A DNA stretch of 64,000 bases from Oceanospirillaceae bacterium (GTDB taxonomy: Bacteria > Pseudomonadota > Gammaproteobacteria > Pseudomonadales > Balneatricaceae). The stretch is taken from NCBI GenBank assembly GCA_013373085.1, contig JABXIM010000028.1, positions 33,235-97,234 of the forward strand, in the 5' to 3' direction. Position numbers and translations under genes: made by a program. How positions within the stretch are numbered: the stretch's first letter is position 1; each line of letters begins with the position of its first letter. This document shows, piece after piece, positions 1-8,912 of the stretch. The notes beneath the pieces are model-generated. The model was not told the DNA's origin and ran no database searches. It saw only the letters and a list, made by a program, of their open reading frames with translations.

Positions 1-306
1 CGAGAACCACTGGCGTTTTATCGAGTCAATCATCTGTAGTCCGTTGTCAGGTTCAGGCACCGCCAGGGTGCTATGCCGGTCAAAAGCATTGTCCGTCCGG
101 TCTGTTCAAAACGTGTGTCCGCGGCAACCCGGCCGGGTATTTTTCAGCCCGGCTCCGGGCTAAATCAGCGAAACACCATGAGCTCCAGAACGCACTCAGC
201 CCCGGCAAGCGGGGCTGAGCACAGAAAATGTACAGGGAGGGCCGCGCGCGTACCCTAACGACTCGGGACCGGAGCGTCAAGGCAGCGCCGGCCTCGAGCC
301 GGGATT
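1..306. other. Left-edge region without a recognisable gene
   Basis: No ORF here resembles a known protein; the two short ORFs of the track (61 and 66 aa) look random. The stretch holds two compact inverted repeats, AGCCCGG-CT-CCGGGCT at about 146-161 and CTCAGCCCCG-GCAAG-CGGGGCTGAG at 195-219. The second sits about 90 nt beyond the stop of uraA on the minus strand and could end that transcript or protect its 3' end, though no T-run follows it on either strand. Confidence 0.6.
195..219 (-). terminator. Strong hairpin downstream of uraA
   Basis: Perfect 10-bp stem CTCAGCCCCG/CGGGGCTGAG with a 5-nt loop, about 90 nt after the uraA stop codon. It lacks a U-tract, so intrinsic termination is doubtful; it may be a 3'-end stabilising structure for the upp-uraA mRNA. 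Confidence 0.4.
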
Positions 307-1605
307 TCAGCGGGTATGCTCGATGATATCGTCGACGACCTCCTTTTCTTCGTCGAGATCATCGCGATCCGGTGCGTCGCGCGGCAGGACGAGATTCAGG
401 ATGATCGCCGCGATGCCGCACAACGCCACGCCCTGCAGGCTCGAAGCGCCCTCCCCGATCACCATGCCGCCGATACCGAACACCAGCACCGTGGCGACGA
501 TCACCAGGTTGCGCTGCGCCGACAGGTCGACGTGGGCCTTGATCAGGGTATTCATGCCGACGGCGGCTATGGAGCCGAACAGCAGGATCAGAATCCCCCC
601 CATCACCGGCGTCGGGATGGTCTGCAGCAACACGCCGATCTTGGCGACGAACGCCAGGGCGATGGCGAAGATCGCCGCCCAGGTCATCACCGCCGGGTTA
701 AACGCCCGGGTCAGCATCACTGCGCCGGTCACTTCCGAGTAGGTGGTGTTCGGCGGACCGCCGAGCAGCGCCGCGGTCGAGGTGGCCAGACCGTCACCGA
801 GCAGGGTGCGATGCAGGCCGGGTTTGCGCAGGTAGTCGCGACCGGTAACGTTGCTGATCGCCAGTACGTCACCGACGTGCTCGATCGCCGGCGCGATAGC
901 CACCGGCAGCATGAACAGGATCGCCTGCCAGTTGAATTCCGGCGTCACAAAGGCCGGCACCGAGAACCAGGCTGCCTCGCCAACCGGTGTGAAATCAACC
1001 ATTCCCATCGCCAGCGCCGTCAGGTAACCCACCACGACGCCCGACAATATCGGCACCAGCCGGAAGATACCGTGGGCGAACACCGCGACGGCCAGAGTGG
1101 TCAGCAACGCCGCCATCGACACCAGCATCGCATCCCCGTAGGCGAACAATTCCGCAGCGCCGTCGCCGGTCTTGCCCATCGCCATGTTGACCGCCACCGG
1201 CGCGAGACCGAGACCGATCACCATGATAATGGGGCCGGTGACCACCGGCGGCATCAGATGATGAATGAACCCCACACCTCGCAACCGTACCGCCAGCGAC
1301 AGCAACAGATACAACACACCCGCCGCCATCAGGCCTCCCATCGTTGCCGGGATGCCCCACGCCTGAACGCCGTAAATGATCGGTGCGATAAAGGCGAACG
1401 ACGAGGCCAGAAACACCGGCACACTGCGACCGGTCGCGACCTGGAACACCAGCGTGCCGGCGCCGGCGGTGAACAGCGCGACGCTGGGGTCGAGGCCGGT
1501 CAGCAAGGGGACCAGCACCAGTGCACCGAAGGCGACGAACAGCATCTGGGAACCGGCCAGTACGCCGCGCCAGCCACTGACCGGGAATTCGCTTACATTT
1601 GCCAT
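307..1605 (-). CDS. uraA: Uracil permease, NCS2 family
   Basis: Inner-membrane nucleobase:proton symporter that imports uracil. The 432-aa product is almost entirely hydrophobic with the many membrane spans expected of NCS2 carriers. The family signatures are visible: AIEHVGD at about 240-246, where Glu and His contact uracil in E. coli UraA, and GGPPNTTYSE at 282-291 with the second conserved Glu. The start has a good ribosome site (AGGAG, then 6 nt to ATG). It follows upp by 9 nt on the same strand, so the two form a salvage operon in which the permease supplies the substrate of the transferase. The C-terminus is acidic and charged (DRDDLDEEKE), probably cytoplasmic. The family also has xanthine carriers; the upp linkage favours uracil. 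Confidence 0.93.
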   Translation of the reverse strand: MANVSEFPVSGWRGVLAGSQMLFVAFGALVLVPLLTGLDPSVALFTAGAGTLVFQVATGRSVPVFLASSFAFIAPIIYGVQAWGIPATMGGLMAAGVLYLLLSLAVRLRGVGFIHHLMPPVVTGPIIMVIGLGLAPVAVNMAMGKTGDGAAELFAYGDAMLVSMAALLTTLAVAVFAHGIFRLVPILSGVVVGYLTALAMGMVDFTPVGEAAWFSVPAFVTPEFNWQAILFMLPVAIAPAIEHVGDVLAISNVTGRDYLRKPGLHRTLLGDGLATSTAALLGGPPNTTYSEVTGAVMLTRAFNPAVMTWAAIFAIALAFVAKIGVLLQTIPTPVMGGILILLFGSIAAVGMNTLIKAHVDLSAQRNLVIVATVLVFGIGGMVIGEGASSLQGVALCGIAAIILNLVLPRDAPDRDDLDEEKEVVDDIIEHTR

Positions 1606-1614
1606 CGCCCGCTC

Positions 1615-2241
1615 CTACTGGGTGCCGAAGATCTTGTCACCGGCATCACCAAGGCCGGGCAATATATAGCCTTTGTCGTTAAGCCGCTCGTCGATCGAGG
1701 CGGTAAAAATATCGACGTCGGGATGGGCCGCCTCGACCTTGCGGATTCCCTCGGGTGCTGCCACCAGCACCAGCACGCGAATGCTGCTGCAGCCGGCTTT
1801 TTTCAGCATATCGATGGTCGCCACCAGGGTGCCGCCGGTCGCCAGCATTGGGTCGATAATCAGCGCCATGCGCTCGTCGATATCGTTGGCCAGCTTCTCG
1901 AAATAGGGTACCGGCTCCAGGGTTTCCTCGTTGCGGTATAGACCGACCACCGAGATCTTGGCGCTCGGCACCAACTCCAGTACGCCTTCCAGCATGCCGA
2001 GACCGGCCCGCAGTATCGGCACCACGGTGAACTTTTTGCCCTTGATGCGTTCAGCCTGGACCGGGCCGCACCAGCCCTGCACTTCGTAGGGCTCCAGCTC
2101 AAGGTCCTTGGTGCCCTCATAGGTCAGCAGGCAGGCCACCTCGGATGCCAACTGGCGGAAGCTTCGGGTACTCAGATTGACGGAACGCATCAGGCCCAGC
2201 TTGTGGCGGACCAACGGATGTCGGATTTCATGAACGCTCAT
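1615..2241 (-). CDS. upp: Uracil phosphoribosyltransferase
   Basis: Converts uracil and PRPP to UMP and pyrophosphate in pyrimidine salvage; cytoplasmic. At 208 aa it has the usual family length. The PRPP-binding loop DPMLATGG lies at 130-137, and the C-terminal uracil-binding signature [12 protein letters not shown] is present. The start is supported by the typical N-terminus [16 protein letters not shown] and a GAGAG element just upstream. It is the first gene of the upp-uraA operon and is divergent from hpt across 298 bp, so this intergenic region must hold promoters for both pyrimidine and purine salvage. Confidence 0.96.
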   Translation of the reverse strand: MSVHEIRHPLVRHKLGLMRSVNLSTRSFRQLASEVACLLTYEGTKDLELEPYEVQGWCGPVQAERIKGKKFTVVPILRAGLGMLEGVLELVPSAKISVVGLYRNEETLEPVPYFEKLANDIDERMALIIDPMLATGGTLVATIDMLKKAGCSSIRVLVLVAAPEGIRKVEAAHPDVDIFTASIDERLNDKGYILPGLGDAGDKIFGTQ

Positions 2242-2539
2242 CGGTATCTCTCATTCAGGTGGCATTGGGTAGTCGCTGGGTAAGCGTGTGCCCACTCCAA
2301 GCCCGGCATGGCAAAATCGCGTGAATCCTAGTCAAAGCTGGACGGTTTGTCATCTTGCCTTTTGACCATATGGACAGTATTTTGAACGGTTTGCCGCAGT
2401 CGTTCGACGAAAGCGCAGCCGCTTGTACTTCCACAAAAACCGTCTTTATTGATATAGGGCGCAGGTGCGGGCGTTTCGACAATCACCTGCGCGCAGTTGC
2501 GCCAAGACCTCAATCTTTTGACCAATAGCCGAATCTGCG
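2242..2539. promoter_or_regulatory. Divergent upp / hpt promoter region
   Basis: 298 bp between two divergently transcribed salvage genes, with no credible ORF. The middle part (about 2340-2460) is visibly more AT-rich than its surroundings, as expected for promoters, with a TTGACC hexamer at 2362. No convincing paired -35/-10 set, riboswitch or operator palindrome could be assigned by eye. Confidence 0.45.
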
Positions 2540-3100
2540 ATGAGCGAAAACGATCTGGACCATATCCGACAGGTATACGCCGAAGCCGACCTGCTGCACA
2601 GCGCAGAGGAAGTCGAGGCGTCCATTGATACCATGGCCGAAGCCATCAGCGCCGAGCTCGGCGACCGCAACCCGGTGCTGTTCAGCATCATGAACGGTGG
2701 CCTGGTCATCGGCGGCAAGCTGTTGACCCGCCTCGAGTTTCCACTGGAATCGAGCTACCTTCACGCAACCCGTTACCGCAACAGCACCAGCGGCCACGAA
2801 CTGGAGTGGAAAGTGCCGCCGATGATCGAGTTTCGCGACCGCCCGGTACTGATCATCGACGACATCCTCGACGAAGGTCACACCCTTGCCGAGATTATCG
2901 ACTATTTCAGGCGTGAAGGCGCCGGCGAGGTTTATACCGCGGTATTGATCGACAAGGTGCACGACCGCAAGGCGCGCGCCGATCTGAAAGCCGATTTCGT
3001 CGGCTTGGAAACCGTCGACCGCTACGTCTTCGGTTACGGCATGGATTACAAGGGCTACTGGCGCAATGCGCCCGGCATATTCGCCGTCAAGGGGTTGTGA
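2540..3100 (+). CDS. hpt: Hypoxanthine-guanine phosphoribosyltransferase
   Basis: Purine salvage enzyme that makes IMP or GMP from hypoxanthine or guanine with PRPP. The 186-aa product carries the type I phosphoribosyltransferase PRPP motif VLIIDDILDEGHTL at 103-116, the LLTRLEFP segment and a C-terminal IDKVHDRK region that contacts the base. Length and motifs fit the hypoxanthine-guanine rather than the adenine enzyme. No strong Shine-Dalgarno sequence is visible, but no better start exists. Its 3' end overlaps the convergent ParA-like gene by 14 bp. Confidence 0.93.
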   Translation: MSENDLDHIRQVYAEADLLHSAEEVEASIDTMAEAISAELGDRNPVLFSIMNGGLVIGGKLLTRLEFPLESSYLHATRYRNSTSGHELEWKVPPMIEFRDRPVLIIDDILDEGHTLAEIIDYFRREGAGEVYTAVLIDKVHDRKARADLKADFVGLETVDRYVFGYGMDYKGYWRNAPGIFAVKGL

Positions 3101-3863
3101 CCGGATGCAGTTCATCGAACAGCGCGACGAATTCCTTGGTCAGCTTGTGGTTCGGCGCCAGGTGAATCAGCGGCCGAGACTCGTCGTGTGACTCACGCAT
3201 TTTCACCGATGACGAGATACGGGTATTCAGCAAGGGCAGCTGTTCTTCGGCGAGCTGCGCCACGATTTTCTGCGGCAGCGACGCCCGCGGCTGGAACTGG
3301 TTGACGACGATCCCTTCGACTTGAAGCGCCTCATTATGGTCGATCTGGGTTTCCCGCACGTTATCGAGCAGACTGTATAGCGCCTGGCGCGCGAACTCGT
3401 CGCAGTCGAACGGGATCAGGCAACGCTCTGCCGCCACCAGAGCCGAAAGCGTGAAGAAGTTGAACGCCGGCGGAGTATCGATGTAAATAGCGTCGTACTC
3501 GTCGAGCCGGTTCAGCGCATCGCGCAGCTTGTAGATCTTGTGCTTGGCTTCGAGCTTGGCATGCAGATCACCGACTTCAGGGCTGGACGGGATCAAAAAC
3601 AGGTTTTCGTACGGTGTTTCATGTACGAACTCGTCAGCGGAGGCCGGCTTGAGTTGCCGCGTCAGTATCTGTTCGAACAGGCCATGGATATCGGCCTGGG
3701 TATGGGCGGCGTTCTCGCCGAGCAGATACTGGGTCGAGTTGCACTGGGGGTCGAGATCGACAATCAGCGTCCTCAAACCTCGGGCCGCACTGATCGCAGC
3801 AAGGTTGGTCGTGATACTGGATTTGCCGACGCCGCCCTTCTGATTGAATACGACACGCTTCAT
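3087..3863 (-). CDS. Orphan ParA/MinD-family ATPase
   Basis: Deviant-Walker-A ATPase of the ParA superfamily, 258 aa from the preferred start. The P-loop KGGVGKSS begins at residue 9, followed by the switch DLDPQCNST and the Walker B-like IDTPPAF. The track ORF begins 30 nt earlier (3893), but ATG 3863 has GGAGT about 8 nt upstream and puts the P-loop at the usual place. No parB partner or parS-like site is seen beside it, so it is probably not the chromosome-partition ParA; such orphans often position protein complexes on the nucleoid or at a pole. It lies about 200 bp downstream of the DUF2333 gene on the same strand, with a terminator-like hairpin between, and is convergent with hpt. Confidence 0.85.
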   Translation of the reverse strand: MKRVVFNQKGGVGKSSITTNLAAISAARGLRTLIVDLDPQCNSTQYLLGENAAHTQADIHGLFEQILTRQLKPASADEFVHETPYENLFLIPSSPEVGDLHAKLEAKHKIYKLRDALNRLDEYDAIYIDTPPAFNFFTLSALVAAERCLIPFDCDEFARQALYSLLDNVRETQIDHNEALQVEGIVVNQFQPRASLPQKIVAQLAEEQLPLLNTRISSSVKMRESHDESRPLIHLAPNHKLTKEFVALFDELHPVTTP

Positions 3864-3938
3864 CGATGCACTCCGAACGCTTTTATTATTCACTCGGCAT
3901 TTAACCGGGCATTCCTGCCTGCTTCACTATCGTCCTTG

Positions 3939-3964
3939 AAAACCTGAGGGGTTGCCCCCCCAGG
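3939..3964 (-). terminator. Intrinsic terminator after the DUF2333 gene
   Basis: Read on the minus strand, a 9-bp GC-rich stem (CCTGGGGGG/CCCCTCAGG, one G-U pair) with a GCAA loop is followed by TTTT. It lies between the DUF2333 gene and the ParA-like gene, so the latter probably has its own promoter. Confidence 0.55.
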
Positions 3965-3999
3965 CGTTCAAGGATTCGTATCGGGGCTACGACCAGTTA

Positions 4000-4017
4000 T
4001 GATGCATCCATGCATCA
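4000..4017. promoter_or_regulatory. 18-bp palindrome, possible operator
   Basis: Perfect inverted repeat TGATGCAT-CC-ATGCATCA between the DUF2333 stop codon and the ParA-like gene, about 140 bp upstream of the latter's start. It could be a regulator site for the ParA-like gene; which protein binds is unknown. Confidence 0.35.
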
Positions 4018-4070
4018 ACTAAGGGTGAACGGTATATGCCTGCCGTTTCGCTTCCCCCGCCACCATGGGA

Positions 4071-5090
4071 TCAACCTTCCGACAGCAGATCGCGCAGGTC
4101 GATGATCCCCGCATTGGCCCGGGAAATGTAGGAAGCCATCACCAGGGAATGGTTGGCAACCAGGCCGAAGCCGGTGCCGTTGAGGATGAATGGACTCCAG
4201 ATGGTATTCTGCGTCGCCTCGAGTTCCCGGATGATCTGCTGCAAACTAACCAGCGCTTCCTTCTTCTCCAGGGTTTCGGCGAAATCCATTTCCACACCTT
4301 GCAGGAGATGGAGCAGCGCCCAGGCGGTGCCGCGGGCTTCGTAGAAAACGTTATCGATCTCCATCCAGGGCGTTTTGTAATCGACTTGATTGGCAGCCTG
4401 CGCTGACGATGACTCGACAGCGCCGAGAGCGTGCCGTCCGACGCTGGCACTGAGCCGCTGCGACAGGCTGCCGAGGCGTGTCGAGACGTCCGCCAGCCAC
4501 TCCCGCAGGTTGTCGGCACGGGCGTGAAACTCGGCCTCTCCGCCACCGGCCAACATGCGTGACTGGTAGGCGCGAAGATGCATCAGTGCCTTGCGGTATT
4601 CACGCTCGGTTGGTGGCAGCAGCCAGCTGTTGTTATTGAAGTGCAGCAGCGGCTCGGCCTCGATAAGATCCGGATCTTCGGTCGACTGCGATTGCGACCG
4701 GCTGAACGCCTTGCGCATCGCGCGGCTTGCATCGCGCGCCTGCACCAGCGCGCCATATTCCCAGCGCGGCACGTTGTCCAGCCAGACACCAGGCGGCAGG
4801 CGGTCGTTGCGGAGATAGCCGCCGGGCTTGTCGAGCAGGGTTTCGACGATATGGATCAGCGCGCCGGTGGTATGGGCTCCGACCACGACAGGCGCGCCGG
4901 CGGCCTGTTCCGACACCACTTCGCCGACTTCGAAACGGCCAGGTTCCCAGCTCCAGAACATGCCCAATATGACGCAAACAAGCAGGTACAGCCCGACCAG
5001 AGCCAGCACCCACTTGAACCAGCCACTGGAGCCGAAACGGGCACTCAGCCGGTCCCAGCGCGTGAGCCACCAACGCTGCAATTTTTCCAA
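4071..5090 (-). CDS. DUF2333 family inner-membrane protein
   Basis: Matches by its general features the DUF2333 family of uncharacterised proteobacterial membrane proteins. One clear membrane span (WVLALVGLYLLVCVILGMFW) lies near the N-terminus, followed by a large hydrophilic, probably periplasmic domain of alternating helices. The track ORF opens at ATG 5246 (391 aa), but its first 50 residues look non-coding. The TTG at 5090 has GAGGAAAAGGAA just upstream and gives a 339-aa protein starting LEKLQRWW, which is the start preferred here, with moderate confidence. No enzyme motif is visible. It is divergent from aroQ and upstream of the orphan ParA gene; function unknown. Confidence 0.75.
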   Translation of the reverse strand: MEKLQRWWLTRWDRLSARFGSSGWFKWVLALVGLYLLVCVILGMFWSWEPGRFEVGEVVSEQAAGAPVVVGAHTTGALIHIVETLLDKPGGYLRNDRLPPGVWLDNVPRWEYGALVQARDASRAMRKAFSRSQSQSTEDPDLIEAEPLLHFNNNSWLLPPTEREYRKALMHLRAYQSRMLAGGGEAEFHARADNLREWLADVSTRLGSLSQRLSASVGRHALGAVESSSAQAANQVDYKTPWMEIDNVFYEARGTAWALLHLLQGVEMDFAETLEKKEALVSLQQIIRELEATQNTIWSPFILNGTGFGLVANHSLVMASYISRANAGIIDLRDLLSEG

Positions 5091-5381
5091 GATGCTTTCC
5101 TTTTCCTCGACGGCACCGCACCGCCATCCGCTGCGGAAATATATGCTGCAACGCACTATTACCGATTTGCCGTAGAGGGTCAATGGCGCTACAGGAGGCG
5201 GGCTGGCCGTTTTCTGTTCAGAAAAAGACCTCAAGAGGCTAAACAAAGCGGGAAATCAACCGTAACTTCTTTGAAATAGCCGCTAACAGCACACTCACAG
5301 GGGTTTTAATGGACACCCTTGGCAGTTTCATGCACACTAGGCGGTCAATTCGCCCTTACAGCTGATTTTCGAGGCATCTGG

Positions 5382-5819
5382 ATGGCCAGGATCCTGGTCC
5401 TGCACGGACCCAACCTGAACCTGCTCGGTACACGTGAACCCGGCATCTACGGCGCTACCCGGCTGCAGGATATCGATGCAGCGCTGGAAAGCCAGGCCCA
5501 AGCCGCCGGACACGCCCTGAGCAGCTTCCAGAGCAATGCCGAACATCAATTGATCGACCGCATCCACGCTGCACGTGACGAGGACGTCGCCTTCATCATC
5601 ATCAACCCGGCGGCCTTCACGCACACCAGCGTGGCGCTGCGCGATGCATTGCTGGCGGTGGACATTCCGTTTTACGAGGTCCATCTGTCCAACGTGCATG
5701 CGCGCGAGGCCTTCCGCCATCATTCGTATTTCTCCGATGTGGCGAAGGGCGTAATCTGCGGTTTCGGTAGTCAGGGCTATGAATTCGCACTCAGGGCTGC
5801 AATCAACCAGCTACCCTGA
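5382..5819 (+). CDS. aroQ: 3-dehydroquinate dehydratase, type II
   Basis: Third step of the shikimate pathway, dehydrating 3-dehydroquinate to 3-dehydroshikimate; the type II enzyme forms dodecamers. The 145-aa length is typical. HGPNLNLLG is at 8-16, catalytic Tyr at 23, and [10 protein letters not shown] and EVHLSN follow. The longer ORF in the track starts 63 nt upstream, but ATG 5382 is preceded by a GAGG element and matches the usual N-terminus [11 protein letters not shown]. It leads the aroQ-accB-accC cluster, a linkage conserved in many gammaproteobacteria. Confidence 0.95.
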   Translation: MARILVLHGPNLNLLGTREPGIYGATRLQDIDAALESQAQAAGHALSSFQSNAEHQLIDRIHAARDEDVAFIIINPAAFTHTSVALRDALLAVDIPFYEVHLSNVHAREAFRHHSYFSDVAKGVICGFGSQGYEFALRAAINQLP

Positions 5820-5868
5820 GCACTTGCCAGTAAAACCATTGTCACCACGAATTGAAGACGAGACCAGA

Positions 5869-6333
5869 ATGGATATCCGCAAAGTCAAGAAACTGATCGA
5901 GCTGCTGGAAGAATCCAACATCAACGAAATCGAGATCAAGGAGGGCGAGGAGTCCGTTCGTATCAGCCGCCTGTCCCAGAACGGCGCCACGCCGATGGTG
6001 ATGCCGCAGGCTTACGTTCAGCAGGCACCCATCGCCGCTCCGGCACCGGTGGCCGCGCCGGCTGCAGCCGCCGAACCCGCCGCAGCCGAAGAGCCGAACG
6101 GTCATGTCGTGCGCTCGCCGATGGTCGGCACTTTCTACCGCTCCCCGTCTCCGAGCTCGCCTGCATTCATTGAAGTCGGCAAGAGCGTCAAGGCTGGCGA
6201 TGTGATCTGCATCGTCGAAGCCATGAAGATGATGAACCAGATTGAAGCCGACAAGTCCGGCGTCATCGAAGCCATCCTGGTCGAAGACGGCCAGCCGGTC
6301 GAGTACGACCAGCCGCTGGTCACCATCGTCTAA
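5869..6333 (+). CDS. accB: Biotin carboxyl carrier protein of acetyl-CoA carboxylase
   Basis: Carries the biotin that AccC carboxylates and the AccAD transferase uses to make malonyl-CoA. The 154-aa product has the usual three parts: an N-terminal helical AccC-contact region ([13 protein letters not shown]), an Ala/Pro linker at about 50-75, and a biotinyl domain with the EAMKM motif at 117-121 (biotin on Lys120). The track start is 90 nt too early; ATG 5869 gives the typical N-terminus. It lies 49 nt after aroQ and 31 nt before accC, so co-transcription is likely. Confidence 0.97.
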   Translation: MDIRKVKKLIELLEESNINEIEIKEGEESVRISRLSQNGATPMVMPQAYVQQAPIAAPAPVAAPAAAAEPAAAEEPNGHVVRSPMVGTFYRSPSPSSPAFIEVGKSVKAGDVICIVEAMKMMNQIEADKSGVIEAILVEDGQPVEYDQPLVTIV

Positions 6334-6364
6334 GCGCCGCTGCATCAGATCAAGGAATTAACAG

Positions 6365-7705
6365 ATGCTTGAAAAAGTCGTCATAGCCAACCGGGGCGAA
6401 ATCGCGCTGCGGATACTGCGGGCCTGCAAGGAGCTGGGCATCAAAACCGTCGCGGTTCACTCCGTAGCGGACCGCGACCTGATGCACGTACGCATGGCCG
6501 ACGAGGCCGTCTGTATCGGCCCGGCACCGTCTCCGGCGAGCTACCTCAACATCCCGGCGATCATCAGCGCCGCCGAAGTGACCGATGCCAGCGGTATTCA
6601 CCCCGGCTACGGCTTCCTCGCCGAGAACGCGAACTTCGCCGAGCAGGTCGAACGTTCCGGCTTCAAGTTCATCGGCCCGACCGCCGACGTCATCCGCCTG
6701 ATGGGCGACAAGGTCTCCGCTATCGAGGCAATGAAGAAAGCCGGCGTACCCACGGTGCCGGGTTCCGACGGACCCCTGCCCGAAGATGCCGAAGAAATCC
6801 ACGCCATTGCCCAGCGCATCGGCTATCCGGTGATCATCAAGGCTGCCGCCGGCGGCGGTGGTCGCGGCATGCGCGTGGTGCACACCGAAGCGGCGCTGCT
6901 GAACTCGATCCATATCACGCGCTCCGAAGCCGCTGCGGCCTTCGGCGACGATACGGTGTACATGGAGAAGTTTCTCGAGAATCCGCGTCACGTCGAGGTA
7001 CAGGTGCTGGCCGACGGGCAGGGCAACGCCATCCATCTCTACGATCGCGACTGCTCACTGCAGCGCCGTCATCAGAAGGTGGTCGAGGAAGCGCCGGCGC
7101 CCCATATCGATCCCGATGCTCGCCGTCACGTGCTGCAGTCCTGCATCGACGCCTGCATCACCATCAACTATCGCGGAGCTGGCACCTTCGAGTTCCTCTA
7201 CGAAGACGGCCGTTTCTACTTCATCGAGATGAACACCCGCGTTCAGGTGGAGCACCCGGTCACCGAAATGGTTACCGGCGTCGATATCGTCAAGGAACAG
7301 CTGCGCATCGCGTCCGGCGAGAAACTGTCGCTGACCCAGGACGACATCGTCTGCCGGGGTCACGCCTTCGAGTGCCGCATCAACGCCGAGGACCCGAAGA
7401 CCTTCATGCCGAGCCCCGGCAACGTCAAGCACTTCCACTCACCGGGCGGTTTCGGCGTCCGCGTGGACTCGCACCTGTACAGCGGCTATACCGTGCCGCC
7501 CAACTACGACTCCCTGGTGGCCAAGCTGATCACCTATGGCGAGGACCGCGAGATCGCGCTGACGCGCATGCGCAATGCGCTGGACGAGATGCTGGTCGAG
7601 GGCATCCGCACCAATATCCCGCTGCACCAGGATATCGTGCGCGATACCAACTTCGCCAAGGGCGGCGTCAACATCCACTACCTGGAAAAGAAGCTGGGGC
7701 TGTAA
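6365..7705 (+). CDS. accC: Biotin carboxylase subunit of acetyl-CoA carboxylase
   Basis: ATP-dependent carboxylation of the biotin on AccB, the first half-reaction of fatty-acid synthesis. The 446-aa length is normal. The N-terminal pre-ATP-grasp domain begins [12 protein letters not shown], the glycine-rich ATP lid [11 protein letters not shown] lies near residue 160, and the active-site segment [17 protein letters not shown] near 285. A 10-bp inverted repeat includes its last codons and stop, and an intrinsic terminator follows 60 nt later, so the operon probably ends here. Confidence 0.97.
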   Translation: MLEKVVIANRGEIALRILRACKELGIKTVAVHSVADRDLMHVRMADEAVCIGPAPSPASYLNIPAIISAAEVTDASGIHPGYGFLAENANFAEQVERSGFKFIGPTADVIRLMGDKVSAIEAMKKAGVPTVPGSDGPLPEDAEEIHAIAQRIGYPVIIKAAAGGGGRGMRVVHTEAALLNSIHITRSEAAAAFGDDTVYMEKFLENPRHVEVQVLADGQGNAIHLYDRDCSLQRRHQKVVEEAPAPHIDPDARRHVLQSCIDACITINYRGAGTFEFLYEDGRFYFIEMNTRVQVEHPVTEMVTGVDIVKEQLRIASGEKLSLTQDDIVCRGHAFECRINAEDPKTFMPSPGNVKHFHSPGGFGVRVDSHLYSGYTVPPNYDSLVAKLITYGEDREIALTRMRNALDEMLVEGIRTNIPLHQDIVRDTNFAKGGVNIHYLEKKLGL

Positions 7706-7721
7706 AGGCAACCCCAGCTTC
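7690..7721 (+). terminator. Inverted repeat spanning the accC stop codon
   Basis: GAAGCTGGGG ... CCCCAGCTTC, a perfect 10-bp stem with a 12-nt loop that contains the accC stop codon. No U-run follows. It may protect the 3' end or slow transcription before the true terminator 45 nt further on. Confidence 0.4.
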
Positions 7722-7763
7722 TAGCGGCAGTCGGGCAGCAACCCGCCTGTCGCCGCCGGAACC

Positions 7764-7786
7764 AAGCCCGCATCCGCGGGCTTTTT
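7764..7786 (+). terminator. Rho-independent terminator of the aroQ-accBC operon
   Basis: Stem AAGCCCGC/GCGGGCTT with an ATCC loop and a T5 tract, 59 nt after the accC stop. It separates the operon from prmA. Confidence 0.8.
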
Positions 7787-7878
7787 CATGGCAGGCCTGC
7801 CTCGGTCACGCACCTATGCCCGGGTGGGCCTGCCTGTCCCCGCTACCGCTACCTTTCGCCTCCCCTAACCTTACGCCC

Positions 7879-7911
7879 ATGGCTCATGGCTCATGGCTCA
7901 TGGCTCATGGC
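7879..7911. repeat. Tandem heptamer array (ATGGCTC)n
   Basis: Nearly five copies of the 7-bp unit ATGGCTC in the accC-prmA intergenic region, about 80 bp before the prmA start. The repeat supplies false upstream ATG codons to gene callers, which explains the MAHGSWLMA leader of the track ORF. A 7-bp unit changes frame with each copy, so it is not a coding repeat. Copy number is likely variable. Confidence 0.85.
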
Positions 7912-7990
7912 GTCCGACAATGGTTCCCCACGGCTTCCGAATCGGCCATACTCTTCCTTATTCTATTTATGCAAGCGATACGGACTCCTT

Positions 7991-8884
7991 ATGCCCTGGC
8001 TACAAATCAAGCTCTCGATCAAACCCGATGTGGCGGAGCAGTACGAAGATATCCTGCTGGCAGCCGGCTGCGCGGCCGTCACCTACCAGGATTCGGCTGA
8101 CGAGCCAATCTTCGAACCGGACCTCGGCACCACGCCGCTCTGGTCCGACACCACCATCACCGGGTTGTTCGCCGCCGAGCATGATCTGAAGGAGACGGAA
8201 AAGATCGTGCGCGAAGCGCACGAACAGCTGTTCCCCGACCAGCCGCTGCCCGAGTTTCGGGCCGAGATCCTGGAGGACAAGGACTGGGAGCGCGAGTGGA
8301 TGAGCAACTACCACCCGATGCGCTTCGGTCAGCGGCTCTGGGTCTGCCCGAGCTGGCGAGAAGCCCCCGAGCCCGATGCCGTCAACCTGATGCTGGATCC
8401 CGGCCTGGCATTCGGCACCGGTACCCACCCGACCACCGCGCTGTGCCTGGAATGGCTCGACGCCGAGCCGCTAGCCGGCAAAGGCGTGACCGACTACGGC
8501 TGTGGCTCCGGCATTCTGGGTATCGCCGCACTGTTGCTGGGCGCCGATTCGGTTCTGGCAGTCGACATCGATCCTCAGGCGCTGCAGGCCACCCGCAGCA
8601 ATCTGGAGCGCAACAATCTGGACGTCAGTCGGCTCGAGGCCTGCCTGCCGGAACAGGCGCCGGAGAGAGAATCCGACGTCCTGGTCGCCAATATTCTCGC
8701 GGGCCCGCTGGTCGAGCTGGCGCCAACGCTGGCCAAGCGGGTGCGCAGCGGCGGGCGCATCGCGTTGTCCGGCCTGCTGGAACAGCAGGCCGAAGAGATC
8801 CAGGCCGCCTACAGCCCCTGGTTCCGCCTCGACCCGATTGCCGAGCGCGATGGCTGGATCCGGATTTCCGGCACCAGACTCTGA
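7991..8884 (+). CDS. prmA: Ribosomal protein L11 methyltransferase
   Basis: SAM-dependent enzyme that trimethylates amino groups of ribosomal protein L11. From ATG 7991 the product is 297 aa, the usual size, with an N-terminal substrate-recognition domain ([10 protein letters not shown]...), the [14 protein letters not shown] signature at 136-149 and the SAM-binding loop [10 protein letters not shown] at 168-177. The two longer starts in the track lie in the heptamer array and low-complexity leader and are rejected. It is followed closely by a DUF3426 gene and dusB, the conserved order in Pseudomonas-like genomes. Confidence 0.96.
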   Translation: MPWLQIKLSIKPDVAEQYEDILLAAGCAAVTYQDSADEPIFEPDLGTTPLWSDTTITGLFAAEHDLKETEKIVREAHEQLFPDQPLPEFRAEILEDKDWEREWMSNYHPMRFGQRLWVCPSWREAPEPDAVNLMLDPGLAFGTGTHPTTALCLEWLDAEPLAGKGVTDYGCGSGILGIAALLLGADSVLAVDIDPQALQATRSNLERNNLDVSRLEACLPEQAPERESDVLVANILAGPLVELAPTLAKRVRSGGRIALSGLLEQQAEEIQAAYSPWFRLDPIAERDGWIRISGTRL

Positions 8885-8912
8885 CCCAAACAGGATCTAC
8901 CCGGGTTAAGCC

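Noticed and set aside
73-280. Two overlapping small ORFs at the left edge
   Set aside because: Random-looking composition, overlapping hairpins, no ribosome site.
316-1941. 541-aa ORF antisense to uraA and upp
   Set aside because: His/Gln/Arg-rich shadow of two well-supported genes on the other strand.
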